From Prevotella communis (GTDB taxonomy: Bacteria; Bacteroidota; Bacteroidia; Bacteroidales; Bacteroidaceae): a DNA stretch of 64,000 bases. The number at the start of each line of letters is the position of its first letter. Position 1 is the stretch's first letter. The DNA lies in contig NZ_CP091792.1 in assembly GCF_022024115.1 (NCBI RefSeq), forward strand, positions 1,488,001 to 1,552,000, read 5' to 3'. The position numbers and the translations under genes are program-made. Below the pieces are notes generated by a model, which worked only from the letters and a program-made list of their open reading frames with translations, searched no databases and was not told the DNA's origin. This document shows, piece by piece, positions 42,295 through 50,579 of this stretch.

Positions 42295-42942
42295 TTAGAG
42301 CTTGTTATTTATTCCACTGATAAACAGGATGTTCTTATTATATGGTTCAAGCGCACGTTTCATAGCTTGAAGCGTCTGACCTGTGGTGACGAAATCATCA
42401 AAGCAGATGATATTCTGCTCCTTCGGAACGATGTTCACATCGAAGATTGCATTAACGCGCTGCCTGTTCCTGCAGGTGCAGACATCCTCGTAAAACGGGA
42501 TGGAGAGGCGGGCGGCAATCTGCTCTGAGATACGCGTGGCGAAGTTCTTCACGAGGTGGCGGCGCTTGGGAGTGGTGATGATGCACCAGCAGCCCTGAGA
42601 GAGGTCCGGCCCGATGATGTCATGGATGAGTGATACCATCGCTTCGGCGAAGAACAGCACCATACTGTCATCAGACTTGATGTCAGTGAGCGTTCGGCCA
42701 TAGACGGACTTCTGCCAGTACGAGAGGAAGAATAGCCCGGAACGGCGTGTCAGGCGAGGGCGCGGTGTGAAGTCGCAACGCGCTTCCACCGTCTTATCCC
42801 ATCCTTTGCGCTTCCCATCAGCAAATATATCCTGCTCGCGCTTTGCCTGAATATCTTTAAGGGCAAGCTGTGCACTCCCGATATCAGGGACTTCTATCTC
42901 TGATAGCAGGTCGCTCATATCTATGGGAGTGCGCATGCTCAT
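42295..42942 (-). CDS. phosphoribosyltransferase-domain protein
   Basis: The 215-residue protein has IICFDDFVTTGQTL (residues ~179-192), the PRPP-binding signature of type I phosphoribosyltransferases. A Cys pair (CTCRNRQR) precedes it and there is an upstream ITTPKRR loop, recalling ComF-like proteins. It sits between tail-tube-like and head genes. The substrate is unknown; nucleotide salvage or a non-enzymatic role are both possible. Confidence 0.7.
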   Translation of the reverse strand: MSMRTPIDMSDLLSEIEVPDIGSAQLALKDIQAKREQDIFADGKRKGWDKTVEARCDFTPRPRLTRRSGLFFLSYWQKSVYGRTLTDIKSDDSMVLFFAEAMVSLIHDIIGPDLSQGCWCIITTPKRRHLVKNFATRISEQIAARLSIPFYEDVCTCRNRQRVNAIFDVNIVPKEQNIICFDDFVTTGQTLQAMKRALEPYNKNILFISGINNKL

Positions 42943-42975
42943 GAACTTTTACTGTTTCCAGTGGTCAACAGGTGG

Positions 42976-43968
42976 CTAGTCGTTTTCGTTGCCACCGCCG
43001 GGGTTCACAGGACCGCTTGAAGAGCTGGTCTGTTTGATGGTGAACCATTCAGTATCAGCTTTGCCAGAGGCCTCCTTACGGTAAATCACAATTGTGCTGG
43101 GCGCGGTAATCTTCTGGCTTAAAGTAGCGGAGGTGCCGTCGCTGCTGATTTGAATCTCTTCAGGCATACCGCCTCCGTCATAATGCGACAGGTACAACAT
43201 GTTCTTACCGGTGAACCTTATCGATGTGATATCACCTGTGACATTGACTGTACCGCCCTTTGTGACGTTGTAAGTCTGGCCATTGATTACAACCTTGCTG
43301 TCATAGACAGGCTCAGAGGAGGTAGAACTGCCGTTGCTACCGCTGTTGCCGCTATTGCCGCTTCCGCTGTTGCCGTTGTTGTCGCCGTTGATGTCCTGGT
43401 TAGGGTTTCCGTCAGGGTTGATGTCACCGTCCTCAGTAGCAATCTTTCCTGCATAGAAAGGAGCGGGGCACTCGTCAGAAGCTTCCACGTTGATAGTGGT
43501 AGAAGTGGCACCAGTAGCGCCCTGTCCCAGATCCTGGGCGACAGTCGTCTTGGTGGGCCACTTGTCAGAGCCTACGACGCGGAAATCACCATGCATGTTC
43601 TCGACGAGGAACACGTTGTCATTGTTATTGAGGTATGCAGCAGCCTCGGAAGCCTCCTTTCCTACACCAGGATGAACAGCCACCAGCTTGTTCAGCTGTG
43701 TCTGCGAGGGATATTCGCCCTGAGCCTCAGAAGTCAGCTGCGACTTGTCGGAGATGATATCGATGTACTTCCACTTCTTGTCGGCACGGAGAACGAAGTC
43801 ACCCGCATAAGAGGCTGATGTCAGTCGGCCGTTTGCGTCGTGCTGAAGTTTGGGCCACTGAAGTACGTCATACTTGGAAATGTAATAGATACGGCGCTTG
43901 ACGCCGGGCAGCTCGGGGCGACCTTGGCACCACGCGAGCGATTTCTGTACTGATGAACAATCAGGCAT
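42976..43968 (-). CDS. tail-tube-like protein with C-terminal Ig-like domain
   Basis: Residues 1-180 resemble a phage tail or head-decoration protein of Bacteroides prophages (LAWCQGRPELPGVKRR opening, LTSEAQGEYPSQTQLNKL). A Gly/Asn/Ser-rich linker covers ~180-219 and an Ig-like beta domain ~220-310 follows, then a Gly-rich end. Such added Ig domains commonly bind polysaccharide or mucin on virions. The linker is encoded by near-repeats of short G/N/S codons. It follows the capsid gene after a terminator-like hairpin. Confidence 0.65.
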   Translation of the reverse strand: MPDCSSVQKSLAWCQGRPELPGVKRRIYYISKYDVLQWPKLQHDANGRLTSASYAGDFVLRADKKWKYIDIISDKSQLTSEAQGEYPSQTQLNKLVAVHPGVGKEASEAAAYLNNNDNVFLVENMHGDFRVVGSDKWPTKTTVAQDLGQGATGATSTTINVEASDECPAPFYAGKIATEDGDINPDGNPNQDINGDNNGNSGSGNSGNSGSNGSSTSSEPVYDSKVVINGQTYNVTKGGTVNVTGDITSIRFTGKNMLYLSHYDGGGMPEEIQISSDGTSATLSQKITAPSTIVIYRKEASGKADTEWFTIKQTSSSSGPVNPGGGNEND

Positions 43969-44008
43969 AATGTATAATGGTTAAAGGTTTAACGATTCAA
44001 AAGAGAAA

Positions 44009-44042
44009 AGGGAGCCAGAGCCTTCACAGGTGCCGGCTCCCC
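44009..44042 (-). terminator. terminator-like hairpin after the capsid gene
   Basis: GGGAGCC pairs with GGCTCCC around a loop with CTGTGAAGG; on the minus strand CTTTTCTCTTTT follows. It may limit read-through from capsid to downstream genes. Confidence 0.6.
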
Positions 44043-44112
44043 AAAACTCAGAAAAAATGAAAACGGACTTTGGTTAATGTTGAACAAACTTTATTCTATG
44101 CACAATATCTGC

Positions 44113-45126
44113 TTAGCCTTCGCCACCTTCACCAGCGCCTGTGCCTCCCTGAGAAGGAGCAGCAGGAGCACCGATTTCAACGACCTTCAGGCGTCGCTTG
44201 TCGATAGACTCGAACTGACAGCCGAAGAACATGGTGGCGATATATGAGAGGATGAACGGCTCGTACTCCTTAACCATGACATTCTCGGTATCGCCCATCT
44301 GGTCGTAACCGACCAACATGTTGATCTTAGGAGAAACATGGATGAACTTGGAGTCAGCCTTGTTAGCCAGCGGACAGAGAATCAGCTTGCCGTTAGAACC
44401 TTCGACGGCGTTCTGATTATACTGGTTGTTGTAGTTGATACCCGCGTGAGTCAGGAGATAACCCTCGTTGTATTTGTCGGCGAAGTCCTGTGAGCAGTAC
44501 ATATAACATGTCTGAGCGCGAAGGTGCGGATCCAGGGAGAAGAGCACCTGCTTGGCGATATCCACGGCGTTTGCGGTCGTGATTTCGTCGGTGAACTTCA
44601 TATAGTTGCCCTCTTCCTTGGCAATCTTGCCCTCCTTGATTTCCTGCGCGGTGATGGTGTCGAAACCGTCGAAGAGGTCGAGGGTGGTGTCACCAGAGGC
44701 GTTGCGCTTACCAGCCCAGATAGCGTTGTTCAGGTTCTCAGACAGCGACTTGGCAATCAAGGCCAAAACGTGCTTGGCGGTAGGTGCCTGAATCTGACCG
44801 TCGCCCTTTGTGTCGCCGATGGCACCAAGAAGGGTCGAGATGGCGCTGTTAGGCTCGAACTGGGCAACAACGGAGCCGAAGAAGGTCTCCAGTGTGCGGA
44901 AGTCCAGGTCCAGATTGAAGTTTGAACGACGTGAGGGCTTGTAGGGCGCGAACTGAGCGTTGCCGTTCAGCGCTGCCACACTTTCCTTGTAACGGATGCC
45001 CGGTCGGCCAGTCATGAACTTCAAGGTGTCCTGAATACCGATGATGGGCAGCATGAGGAGATCCTTGCGGTACTTACGAGCCGCGTCCTGATACTCCTCC
45101 AGAGTAAATTGTAGTTTTCCTGCCAT
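44113..45126 (-). CDS. major capsid protein
   Basis: The 337-residue protein lies directly after the protease-scaffold gene, the normal place for the capsid subunit. It has the mixed alpha/beta composition of HK97-type coats and contains VKEYEPFILSYIATMFFGCQF and KRRLKVVEIGA near the C-terminus. It ends in a Gly-rich tail. The family is inferred from position and composition. Confidence 0.75.
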   Translation of the reverse strand: MAGKLQFTLEEYQDAARKYRKDLLMLPIIGIQDTLKFMTGRPGIRYKESVAALNGNAQFAPYKPSRRSNFNLDLDFRTLETFFGSVVAQFEPNSAISTLLGAIGDTKGDGQIQAPTAKHVLALIAKSLSENLNNAIWAGKRNASGDTTLDLFDGFDTITAQEIKEGKIAKEEGNYMKFTDEITTANAVDIAKQVLFSLDPHLRAQTCYMYCSQDFADKYNEGYLLTHAGINYNNQYNQNAVEGSNGKLILCPLANKADSKFIHVSPKINMLVGYDQMGDTENVMVKEYEPFILSYIATMFFGCQFESIDKRRLKVVEIGAPAAPSQGGTGAGEGGEG

Positions 45127-45172
45127 AAAATGATAAGGTAAATGGTTGATTAATTCGGTTTGTTAAGAGGTC

Positions 45173-46285
45173 CTAGGGGAGAGAGTCGAAAAGAGACTGA
45201 GCACTGGCACGTGACTCGAAGTACTCTTCGGCCTCCGTCTTCTCGGTGCGCTGCTGCTGATGCTGGTCGTTCACCACGTGTGCTGTGGTGTCGCCAGGCT
45301 TCTGCTTCAGGGTGTTTACCTCGTTCTGCAGCTGAGCGTTTGCATCCGAAAGAGTCTGTTTCTCGGTCTTGAGCGTCTGAATCTCAGCGTTCAAGTTGTT
45401 GATTGTCTGCTTGTCTGCGCTGATGGCCGACTCGATAGTATCGAGCTGAGCGTCGTCAAGCGTGATTTTGCCGTCCTGACTGAGCAGGTGCTCACATGAG
45501 AGGATGGCACAAATGGAAGTGAAAATCTTCTTCATAGGGTTGATGGTTTGAGAATTAATGGATTCTTGGTGCTTTGAAGTGCTGAAGCACTGAGTCAATG
45601 CGCTCAGGAACTTCATGAATGCCGACTGGTCCTGCTTCGACATGGTGGGCAATTTGGGCGATATGGGCATGTTGGGGACAGGGATTCCTGCTGCTGACAT
45701 GGCGTTTGCCATCGTGTCGGTCAGAACCGGTGCATCCTCGCCCTCGTAGTCAGTCAGCTCGTCCACGAAGCCCCATGCAAGAGCCTCTTCGGCGGTGAGC
45801 CAGCCACCTTGCTTCATCAAGTCGAGAAGGTCAGCCTTGTCCTTCTTGCAGCGTGTGGCATACATCTGGGCGATGTTAGCGTCCAGCTTGTCGAGGTCGG
45901 CCTTCTGGTGCTCGATGTTGTCGATGAGCGCCTGGAGGTCGTCCGAGTTCATCTGACCCCATTCAAGGAAGCCCACGCTACATTTATGAACAAGGTACAT
46001 GGCTGACGAGTCCATTGTGATGCGCTTGGCACCGAGTGAGGCGATCGTAGCAGCACTGGCGTTCATACCCACGAAATGAACGTTCACATTCCCATGGCGC
46101 TTGAAAGCCGAGAAAATAGAAAGGGCGGTGTTCGACCTGCCTCCCAGCGAGTCAATCAGGACGTGGACCTCCTTTCCCTCATTCTTAGAGAGAACGTAGT
46201 CCACATAGCCTGCATCGAAGTCGTAACCTCCGACGAAGCCCTTCAGGTGAAGTTGGTAGTCTGTAGTTTTTGTGTTGGTTGCCAT
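45173..46285 (-). CDS. prohead protease (ClpP/S14 type) with C-terminal scaffold
   Basis: Residues 1-190 are a ClpP-like serine protease: LIDSLGGRSNTALSIFSAF, the active Ser77 in GMNASAAT and His100 in YLVHKC. Residues 251-370 are a Lys/Gln/Glu coiled coil with the look of a scaffold. An internal ATG at 45535 (Met251, MKKIFTSICAIL) could start a separate scaffold, as Nu3 does inside lambda C. A 9-bp repeat encodes a (Pxx) linker at ~203-215. It has its own late promoter. Confidence 0.85.
   Translation of the reverse strand: MATNTKTTDYQLHLKGFVGGYDFDAGYVDYVLSKNEGKEVHVLIDSLGGRSNTALSIFSAFKRHGNVNVHFVGMNASAATIASLGAKRITMDSSAMYLVHKCSVGFLEWGQMNSDDLQALIDNIEHQKADLDKLDANIAQMYATRCKKDKADLLDLMKQGGWLTAEEALAWGFVDELTDYEGEDAPVLTDTMANAMSAAGIPVPNMPISPKLPTMSKQDQSAFMKFLSALTQCFSTSKHQESINSQTINPMKKIFTSICAILSCEHLLSQDGKITLDDAQLDTIESAISADKQTINNLNAEIQTLKTEKQTLSDANAQLQNEVNTLKQKPGDTTAHVVNDQHQQQRTEKTEAEEYFESRASAQSLFDSLP
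45642..45677. repeat. 9-bp minisatellite, 4 units (site 4, inside protease)
   Basis: Four units translate as Pro-x-x repeats (PNM PIS PKL PTM) between the protease and scaffold parts. Confidence 0.65.
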
Positions 46286-46305
46286 AATGCGTATGAATTA
46301 TGGCG

Positions 46306-46340
46306 CAAAGATACAGACAAGAAAAAAGTGGCGAAAAGAC
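46306..46340 (-). promoter_or_regulatory. phage-type promoter of protease-capsid operon
   Basis: On the minus strand GTCTTTTC (46340-46333) is followed after 19 nt by TATCTTTG (46313-46306), 20 nt before the start. Confidence 0.8.
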
Positions 46341-46389
46341 GGACTAATACGCCTCTTTGCCACTTATGGAGCTTTAGGAGTGAGGAAAA

Positions 46390-46815
46390 TCACCCAGTAC
46401 AAAGTGCCAGGGCTTTCCTTGCCGTGAAGGAAACCTCGTACTTTCTGACGGAGGCATCACCATCAGGCTGACCCGTAGAACTGGTGATTTTGACGGTGGG
46501 GTATGGCCGCTCCTTTGCTCCCAGCAGATACAGTTCGTCGTTCGCTGTCTTGATGACGAACGTCGGATGCTGGTCGGTCGGCACGTCGTCCAGCGTCAGG
46601 AACTGTAGCTTCGCCTTCTCTATATAACTATTGTTGTCGTATGACTTCTCCACTTCACAGACAGCTTCGCCCTTCAAGGTGATGCTGACGGTGGGCGTCT
46701 CAAGCAGTGAAATGGGGATTCCTGCGACGGAGCGATAAACAACGTCGTCAGGGAGGTCGGCACAGGGGATGTACCAAACCTTCTGTATGCCGGGGAGAGA
46801 TTGACACTTACTCAT
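46390..46815 (-). CDS. hypothetical phage protein, 141 residues
   Basis: A beta-rich soluble protein starting MSKCQSLPGIQKVWYIPC. It is probably a virion or tail component judging by position upstream of the head genes. The gap to the protease contains a GTGGC/GCCAC hairpin. No family recognised. Confidence 0.55.
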   Translation of the reverse strand: MSKCQSLPGIQKVWYIPCADLPDDVVYRSVAGIPISLLETPTVSITLKGEAVCEVEKSYDNNSYIEKAKLQFLTLDDVPTDQHPTFVIKTANDELYLLGAKERPYPTVKITSSTGQPDGDASVRKYEVSFTARKALALCTG

Positions 46816-46863
46816 GGTCTTCAAACAAATCAAACATAATCACGAATCCGACAAAGGAGGGGT

Positions 46864-47349
46864 TCAAGTCGGAATCTTTTTCTTCATTTTCCTGTTCAGG
46901 GCGGTCTTGTAGCAGTTTTTTTTGCGCTGGTATATCTTCTTGATGGTATCCGAGCTGGTGCCGTCCTCCTTGATGCCGTTGAGCTCCATGAACTGATATA
47001 TCAGAGAATTGAGCTCGCTGCCGCAGCGGTCAATGTCGTGAAGGTATTCCCAAAGGTCAACCTTGAAATCATTCTTCAGCATTTCAAGGAGATGGTGCTT
47101 GCCATGAGGAGAGAGGTAATTGTATGTGCGTGGGTCATGGCTCTTGTAGTAGGGGATGCAGATAGCGAGTTCGTCCTCCTGCTGTGGCAACTGTATGACA
47201 CCGCTGGGGAGCTTGGTAGTAGACTTCTTCAGGAAGTCGCTCTCGGCAGAACCGCGAACGAGCTGGACAGGTTCGCTGCCTCCGTGACGGTGTATCAACC
47301 ACTGGCGGAGGTAGGATGGCATTTTAACGTAGATACAAATTTCGCTCAT
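46864..47349 (-). CDS. hypothetical phage protein, 161 residues
   Basis: A basic, helical protein ending in KKNCYKTALNRKMKKKI. The type is common at the start of Bacteroides prophage head operons, but without known function. It has a slightly variant late-type promoter with 20-nt spacing. Confidence 0.55.
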   Translation of the reverse strand: MSEICIYVKMPSYLRQWLIHRHGGSEPVQLVRGSAESDFLKKSTTKLPSGVIQLPQQEDELAICIPYYKSHDPRTYNYLSPHGKHHLLEMLKNDFKVDLWEYLHDIDRCGSELNSLIYQFMELNGIKEDGTSSDTIKKIYQRKKNCYKTALNRKMKKKIPT

Positions 47350-47375
47350 TGTAGTAGTACTTTATTTATATGATG

Positions 47376-47411
47376 CAAAGTTACTAAATTTCAGCGATAT
47401 AAACAAAAGAC
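47376..47411 (-). promoter_or_regulatory. variant phage-type promoter of the 47349 gene
   Basis: GTCTTTTG (47411-47404), 20 nt, TAACTTTG (47383-47376) on the minus strand: one mismatch and one extra spacer base compared with the other copies. Confidence 0.6.
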
Positions 47412-47497
47412 AGAAATCAAACATTTCAAACAAAAACGAAATTATCCGATTTCTTTGTTGAAGTCGGAAAGAAAAAGTTCTGGAAATGAATTTGTGG

Positions 47498-47734
47498 CTA
47501 TAAGTAGAATGAGAACTTCGTGCCCTTTGAGCCTTCGCCGTCATAATCCGCGGCGATGGGGAACTGGCTGCAGAGATTGTCGATGGCATCGTCATCGAGG
47601 GTAACTGTCAGCTCCAACTCGATGGCCATCCGAGGGTCGTTCCAATTAAGATTCCAGATGCATTCACCAAGAACGGCATTCACTACCGTTCGGATCTCGT
47701 CCTGCGTGCGCCAGATGGAATCGTAGTCGGTCAT
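47498..47734 (-). CDS. hypothetical protein, 78 residues
   Basis: An acidic small protein with no motif. Its ATG overlaps the stop of the acetyltransferase by 4 bp, so they are translationally coupled. Confidence 0.55.
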   Translation of the reverse strand: MTDYDSIWRTQDEIRTVVNAVLGECIWNLNWNDPRMAIELELTVTLDDDAIDNLCSQFPIAADYDGEGSKGTKFSFYL

Positions 47735-48285
47735 ACCTTTTTGATTACTTTGCAGGGATTACCAACGGCTACAGAGTTAGACGGTATGTCCTTTACTACA
47801 ACCGAGCCTGCGCCAATGCTTACATTATCCCCGATTGTTACTCCTGGAAGGATGGTGACGCTGCCGCCAATCCATACATTGTTCCCGATAGTGACGGACT
47901 TTGCCCATTCCTGGCGGCTATTACGCTCCACAGGGTCAGTACTATGGCATGCAGTATAGATACTGACATTTGGACCGATGAAACAGTCGTCGCCAATGGT
48001 GACGCGGGCTTCATCGAGAACGGTGAAATTGAAATTGGCAAAGAACCGCTTTCCTATACTTATCTGCTTGCCATAGTCGCAACGGAACGGCTGGTTAATA
48101 AGATAATTATTATCAGCCACGTGGCCGAACAACTCTTTGATGATTTCCTTCATCCTTTTGGTCTCAGATGGTCGGAGCGAGTTATACTCAAAGATTTTAT
48201 CCCTTGTTGCGGTTAATTCTTCCAACAACTCTTGGTCAACCGCAGAATAAATCTCGCCTTCAAGCATCTTTTCTTTCTCTGTCAT
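47731..48285 (-). CDS. maltose/galactoside O-acetyltransferase (LbH, NodL/LacA/Maa type)
   Basis: The 184-residue protein has the N-terminal Mac domain (EKEKMLEGEIYSAVDQEL) and a left-handed beta-helix with catalytic His in CHSTDPVERN. IGNNVWIGGSVTILPGV and GAGSVVVKDIPSNSVAVGNP follow. It acetylates sugars with acetyl-CoA; in a prophage it could modify surface or exported glycans. It lies 2 bp after the 48288-48626 gene in a cargo operon driven by a host-type -7 box at 48670-48663. Confidence 0.88.
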   Translation of the reverse strand: MTEKEKMLEGEIYSAVDQELLEELTATRDKIFEYNSLRPSETKRMKEIIKELFGHVADNNYLINQPFRCDYGKQISIGKRFFANFNFTVLDEARVTIGDDCFIGPNVSIYTACHSTDPVERNSRQEWAKSVTIGNNVWIGGSVTILPGVTIGDNVSIGAGSVVVKDIPSNSVAVGNPCKVIKKV

Positions 48286-48287
48286 AT

Positions 48288-48626
48288 CTATCGTATTATC
48301 TTTGCTTTTTGCAGATTGTCGAAGTCATCCCAGAAATCAGCCTGCTCTTCGTCGGTGAAGCCGTTCGAGGAAAGCCCGTGAAGGATGGCATCCAAAAGCT
48401 GTACCTTCGAGACGTTCAATTCAGGGGCAACGTCGATAGGATAGGTGAGGATATCCCCCAGCGAGCCGACGTGACAGCCGGTAACGACAATGTCACCGCG
48501 AACTGCAGTTACCTGAATATGTCGGCTGTCGCCGTATTCAGGCTTCGTCTCACGTAGCTTTTGATATAGCGGATTATCGCTATACAGCTCGGAGTCGATT
48601 GAATTGATGAGTTCGCGAAGGGTCAT
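48288..48626 (-). CDS. hypothetical protein, 112 residues
   Basis: It starts MTLRELINSIDSEL (start 48626 preferred over an upstream ATG at 48665 that lies in the promoter). Acidic, soluble, no known motif. First gene of the cargo operon 48.6-47.5 kb, divergent from the NifX-like gene. Confidence 0.6.
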   Translation of the reverse strand: MTLRELINSIDSELYSDNPLYQKLRETKPEYGDSRHIQVTAVRGDIVVTGCHVGSLGDILTYPIDVAPELNVSKVQLLDAILHGLSSNGFTDEEQADFWDDFDNLQKAKIIR

Positions 48627-48723
48627 TATAAAATAAATACTAAAGTATTGTAATTCTCGCTGCAAAGGTACAAAATAATGCGGAATTATGAGTAACTTTG
48701 CAAATCCAATTTAGAAGAATAAA

Positions 48724-49128
48724 ATGAAAAAGATTGCTATTCCAACACGAGAGAACATGGTAGATGACCATTTCGGTCATTGTGCTTATTATACAGTAAT
48801 AACCCTCGATGATGAGAATCAGGTGCAGAATACAGAACGCCTGGATTCACCAGAGGGATGTGGATGCAAGTCTAACATCGCATCTGTCATGCAGGAAATG
48901 GGCATTACCCTGATGCTCGCCGGCAACATGGGTATGGGAGCCTATAACAAACTGTCAGCCCATGGCATCACAGTTATTAGAGGCTGCCATGGCAAGGTGG
49001 ATGATGTGCTCAAGTCATACCAGAACGGCGAGCTGCAGGACTCCCTGGAATCCTGCGACCATCATGACTGCAGCCACCATGAAGCCAAGCCTGTGTACAT
49101 GATTTCCAAGTTTGGAAATATGCAATGA
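48724..49128 (+). CDS. NifB/NifX-family Fe-Mo cofactor-binding-like protein
   Basis: The 134-residue protein begins KKIAIPTRENMVDDHFGHC, the opening of the dinitrogenase iron-molybdenum cofactor-binding family, and has MLAGNMGMGAYNKL. A Cys/His-rich tail (CDHHDCSHHE) suggests metal binding. Most such bacterial proteins are unrelated to nitrogen fixation. TAACTTTG at 48693-48700 is the -7 box. It overlaps the next gene by 4 bp. It is host-like cargo inside the prophage. Confidence 0.85.
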   Translation: MKKIAIPTRENMVDDHFGHCAYYTVITLDDENQVQNTERLDSPEGCGCKSNIASVMQEMGITLMLAGNMGMGAYNKLSAHGITVIRGCHGKVDDVLKSYQNGELQDSLESCDHHDCSHHEAKPVYMISKFGNMQ

Positions 49129-49418
49129 GCAGAATTGAGCGAGAAAAGCAAACTGTCCTAAAGATGATAGAGCTTTATTGCCGTCATCATCTTCATCAGA
49201 ACACAATGCCAGAAGAGTATCAACATCTGGCTGACTTTGCCTGTCGCCGATTGGATCATTGCAAGTATGGCGAACAGAAAACGGCTTGCAAGAATTGCCC
49301 TACCCACTGCTATGCTCCAAAAGAGCGTGAGCAGATTCGCGAGGTGATGCGATGGGCAGGGCCAAGAATGTTCTGTTATTCACCCATTGAAGCCATTCGG
49401 CATTTAATCAATCAATGA
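49125..49418 (+). CDS. nitrous oxide-stimulated promoter family protein (YgbA-like)
   Basis: The 97-residue protein carries CRHHLH near the N-terminus, then CRRLDHCKYGEQKTACKNCP and CYAPKEREQIREVMRWAGPRM, matching the YgbA_NO family whose genes respond to nitric oxide. The Cys set could hold a metal or iron-sulphur cluster. It is coupled to the NifX-like gene and followed by a terminator. Confidence 0.82.
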   Translation: MSRIEREKQTVLKMIELYCRHHLHQNTMPEEYQHLADFACRRLDHCKYGEQKTACKNCPTHCYAPKEREQIREVMRWAGPRMFCYSPIEAIRHLINQ

Positions 49419-49423
49419 TATAA

Positions 49424-49462
49424 AAGCACCGTTCTGCTACTTTAAGCAGGGCGGTGTTTTTT
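49424..49462 (+). terminator. terminator of NifX-YgbA operon
   Basis: AGCACCG...CTGCT pairs with AGCAG...CGGTG, followed by T6. Confidence 0.8.
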
Positions 49463-49479
49463 ATGGCAATGTGCCAGGA

Positions 49480-50094
49480 TTATCTCCTGAACACATAGCC
49501 ATTTGTGAAATAGTAATCATCGATGAATAAATCACGGGCGAATGCTTCGTAATCGAAGTATGATGCGAGACTTCCCATCATGTCATCCAGATTGTAGCAC
49601 TCATCAACGATGTGCTCAGCGAAATCTTTTTCAGATTCCCACTGACCCATGTAGCGCTCGCGGAAGCTTTCGATGCTATCATTGCCGAAAGCATCTGAGA
49701 ACTCCTCGAAGGCATCCCTGTCATCATCATCCAAACCAGAGAATTCGATGATTCTATCGAATGTATCTTCATCAATACCGCTTTCAGAGTACCAGGCACT
49801 GGGGAAACATTCATAATCCTGAAACATCAGCTCCGGATCCTCTTCATCTGCATGCAGATTGTGGCATACTTCCATGAATGTGTCATAATCACCGCACTTT
49901 ACCAATGAAATCCAGGCACCGAACAAATCCCCATCATTGTATTTGCTGTATGTACCTACGTAAACAGCTGGCTCATTATCCGTGCTGTCATTCATATAAT
50001 CCTCTACTGACATCTTCTGTAGAATGAGCTTACCGATTTTGTTCTCCTCCTTTTTGGCGAGGGCTTGTAATTCCATTGATTTACTGTTCTGCAT
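49480..50094 (-). CDS. ardA: anti-restriction protein ArdA
   Basis: The 204-residue acidic protein has YVGTYSKYNDGDLFGAWISL at the start of domain 1, FQDYECFPSAWYSESG, and YFDYEAFARDLFIDDYYF near the C-terminus, the ArdA signature blocks. ArdA mimics B-form DNA and blocks Type I restriction enzymes on entry into a new host. It contains the long acidic stretches (DDDDRDAFEEF) expected of a mimic. Its leader contains the conserved non-coding element B. Confidence 0.92.
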   Translation of the reverse strand: MQNSKSMELQALAKKEENKIGKLILQKMSVEDYMNDSTDNEPAVYVGTYSKYNDGDLFGAWISLVKCGDYDTFMEVCHNLHADEEDPELMFQDYECFPSAWYSESGIDEDTFDRIIEFSGLDDDDRDAFEEFSDAFGNDSIESFRERYMGQWESEKDFAEHIVDECYNLDDMMGSLASYFDYEAFARDLFIDDYYFTNGYVFRR

Positions 50095-50128
50095 AACTTA
50101 TAATATTTAGATGTTTAACTTTTAGTGA

Positions 50129-50334
50129 AGCTCTCTGTGTAGAGCGCTTTTTACGATGCCTTGGAAATTGAGCGAGGGAAGTGCCTAAAGGCAAGGAATG
50201 GCCAGGAAATTTTATGGAATACCACCATTTTCGTGGACTCACGCAAATGATGGAAGGCTTCCGGAAAATTTCTGCAGACATCGGGAACTTGTGACCAGTA
50301 CTTGCAGAGCACGGCGAGCATTAAATTTGCATCG
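50129..50334. other. conserved non-coding element, copy B
   Basis: This is the second copy of the element at 23383-23603, in the same orientation. It has the same terminal hairpin (GCTCT/AGAGC) and the same AAATTTGCA end. It lies in the leader of ardA. The TGCC-TTTA-GGCA hairpin and GTGC/GCAC pairing are clear in this copy. Confidence 0.65.
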
Positions 50335-50579
50335 AAAAAGTGTGGTACACAGCCCGAGAGCCTCACGTTAAACATCTATAGATATGGAGCAGAACAGATT
50401 GAATCAGGTAAAGCCCGGATAAATGATGTGGAGAACAGGTAAGCTAGGCTAGGGGAGAAAGATGTATACCTATTGTCAATATGACGCAAGGATATGCCCA
50501 GCTATAGATAACAAAAGCAAAAATGATGGGGAGGAAGTTCAGGGCCTTCTCGTGCTTGTGCGTGTGATACTCAGATGGA

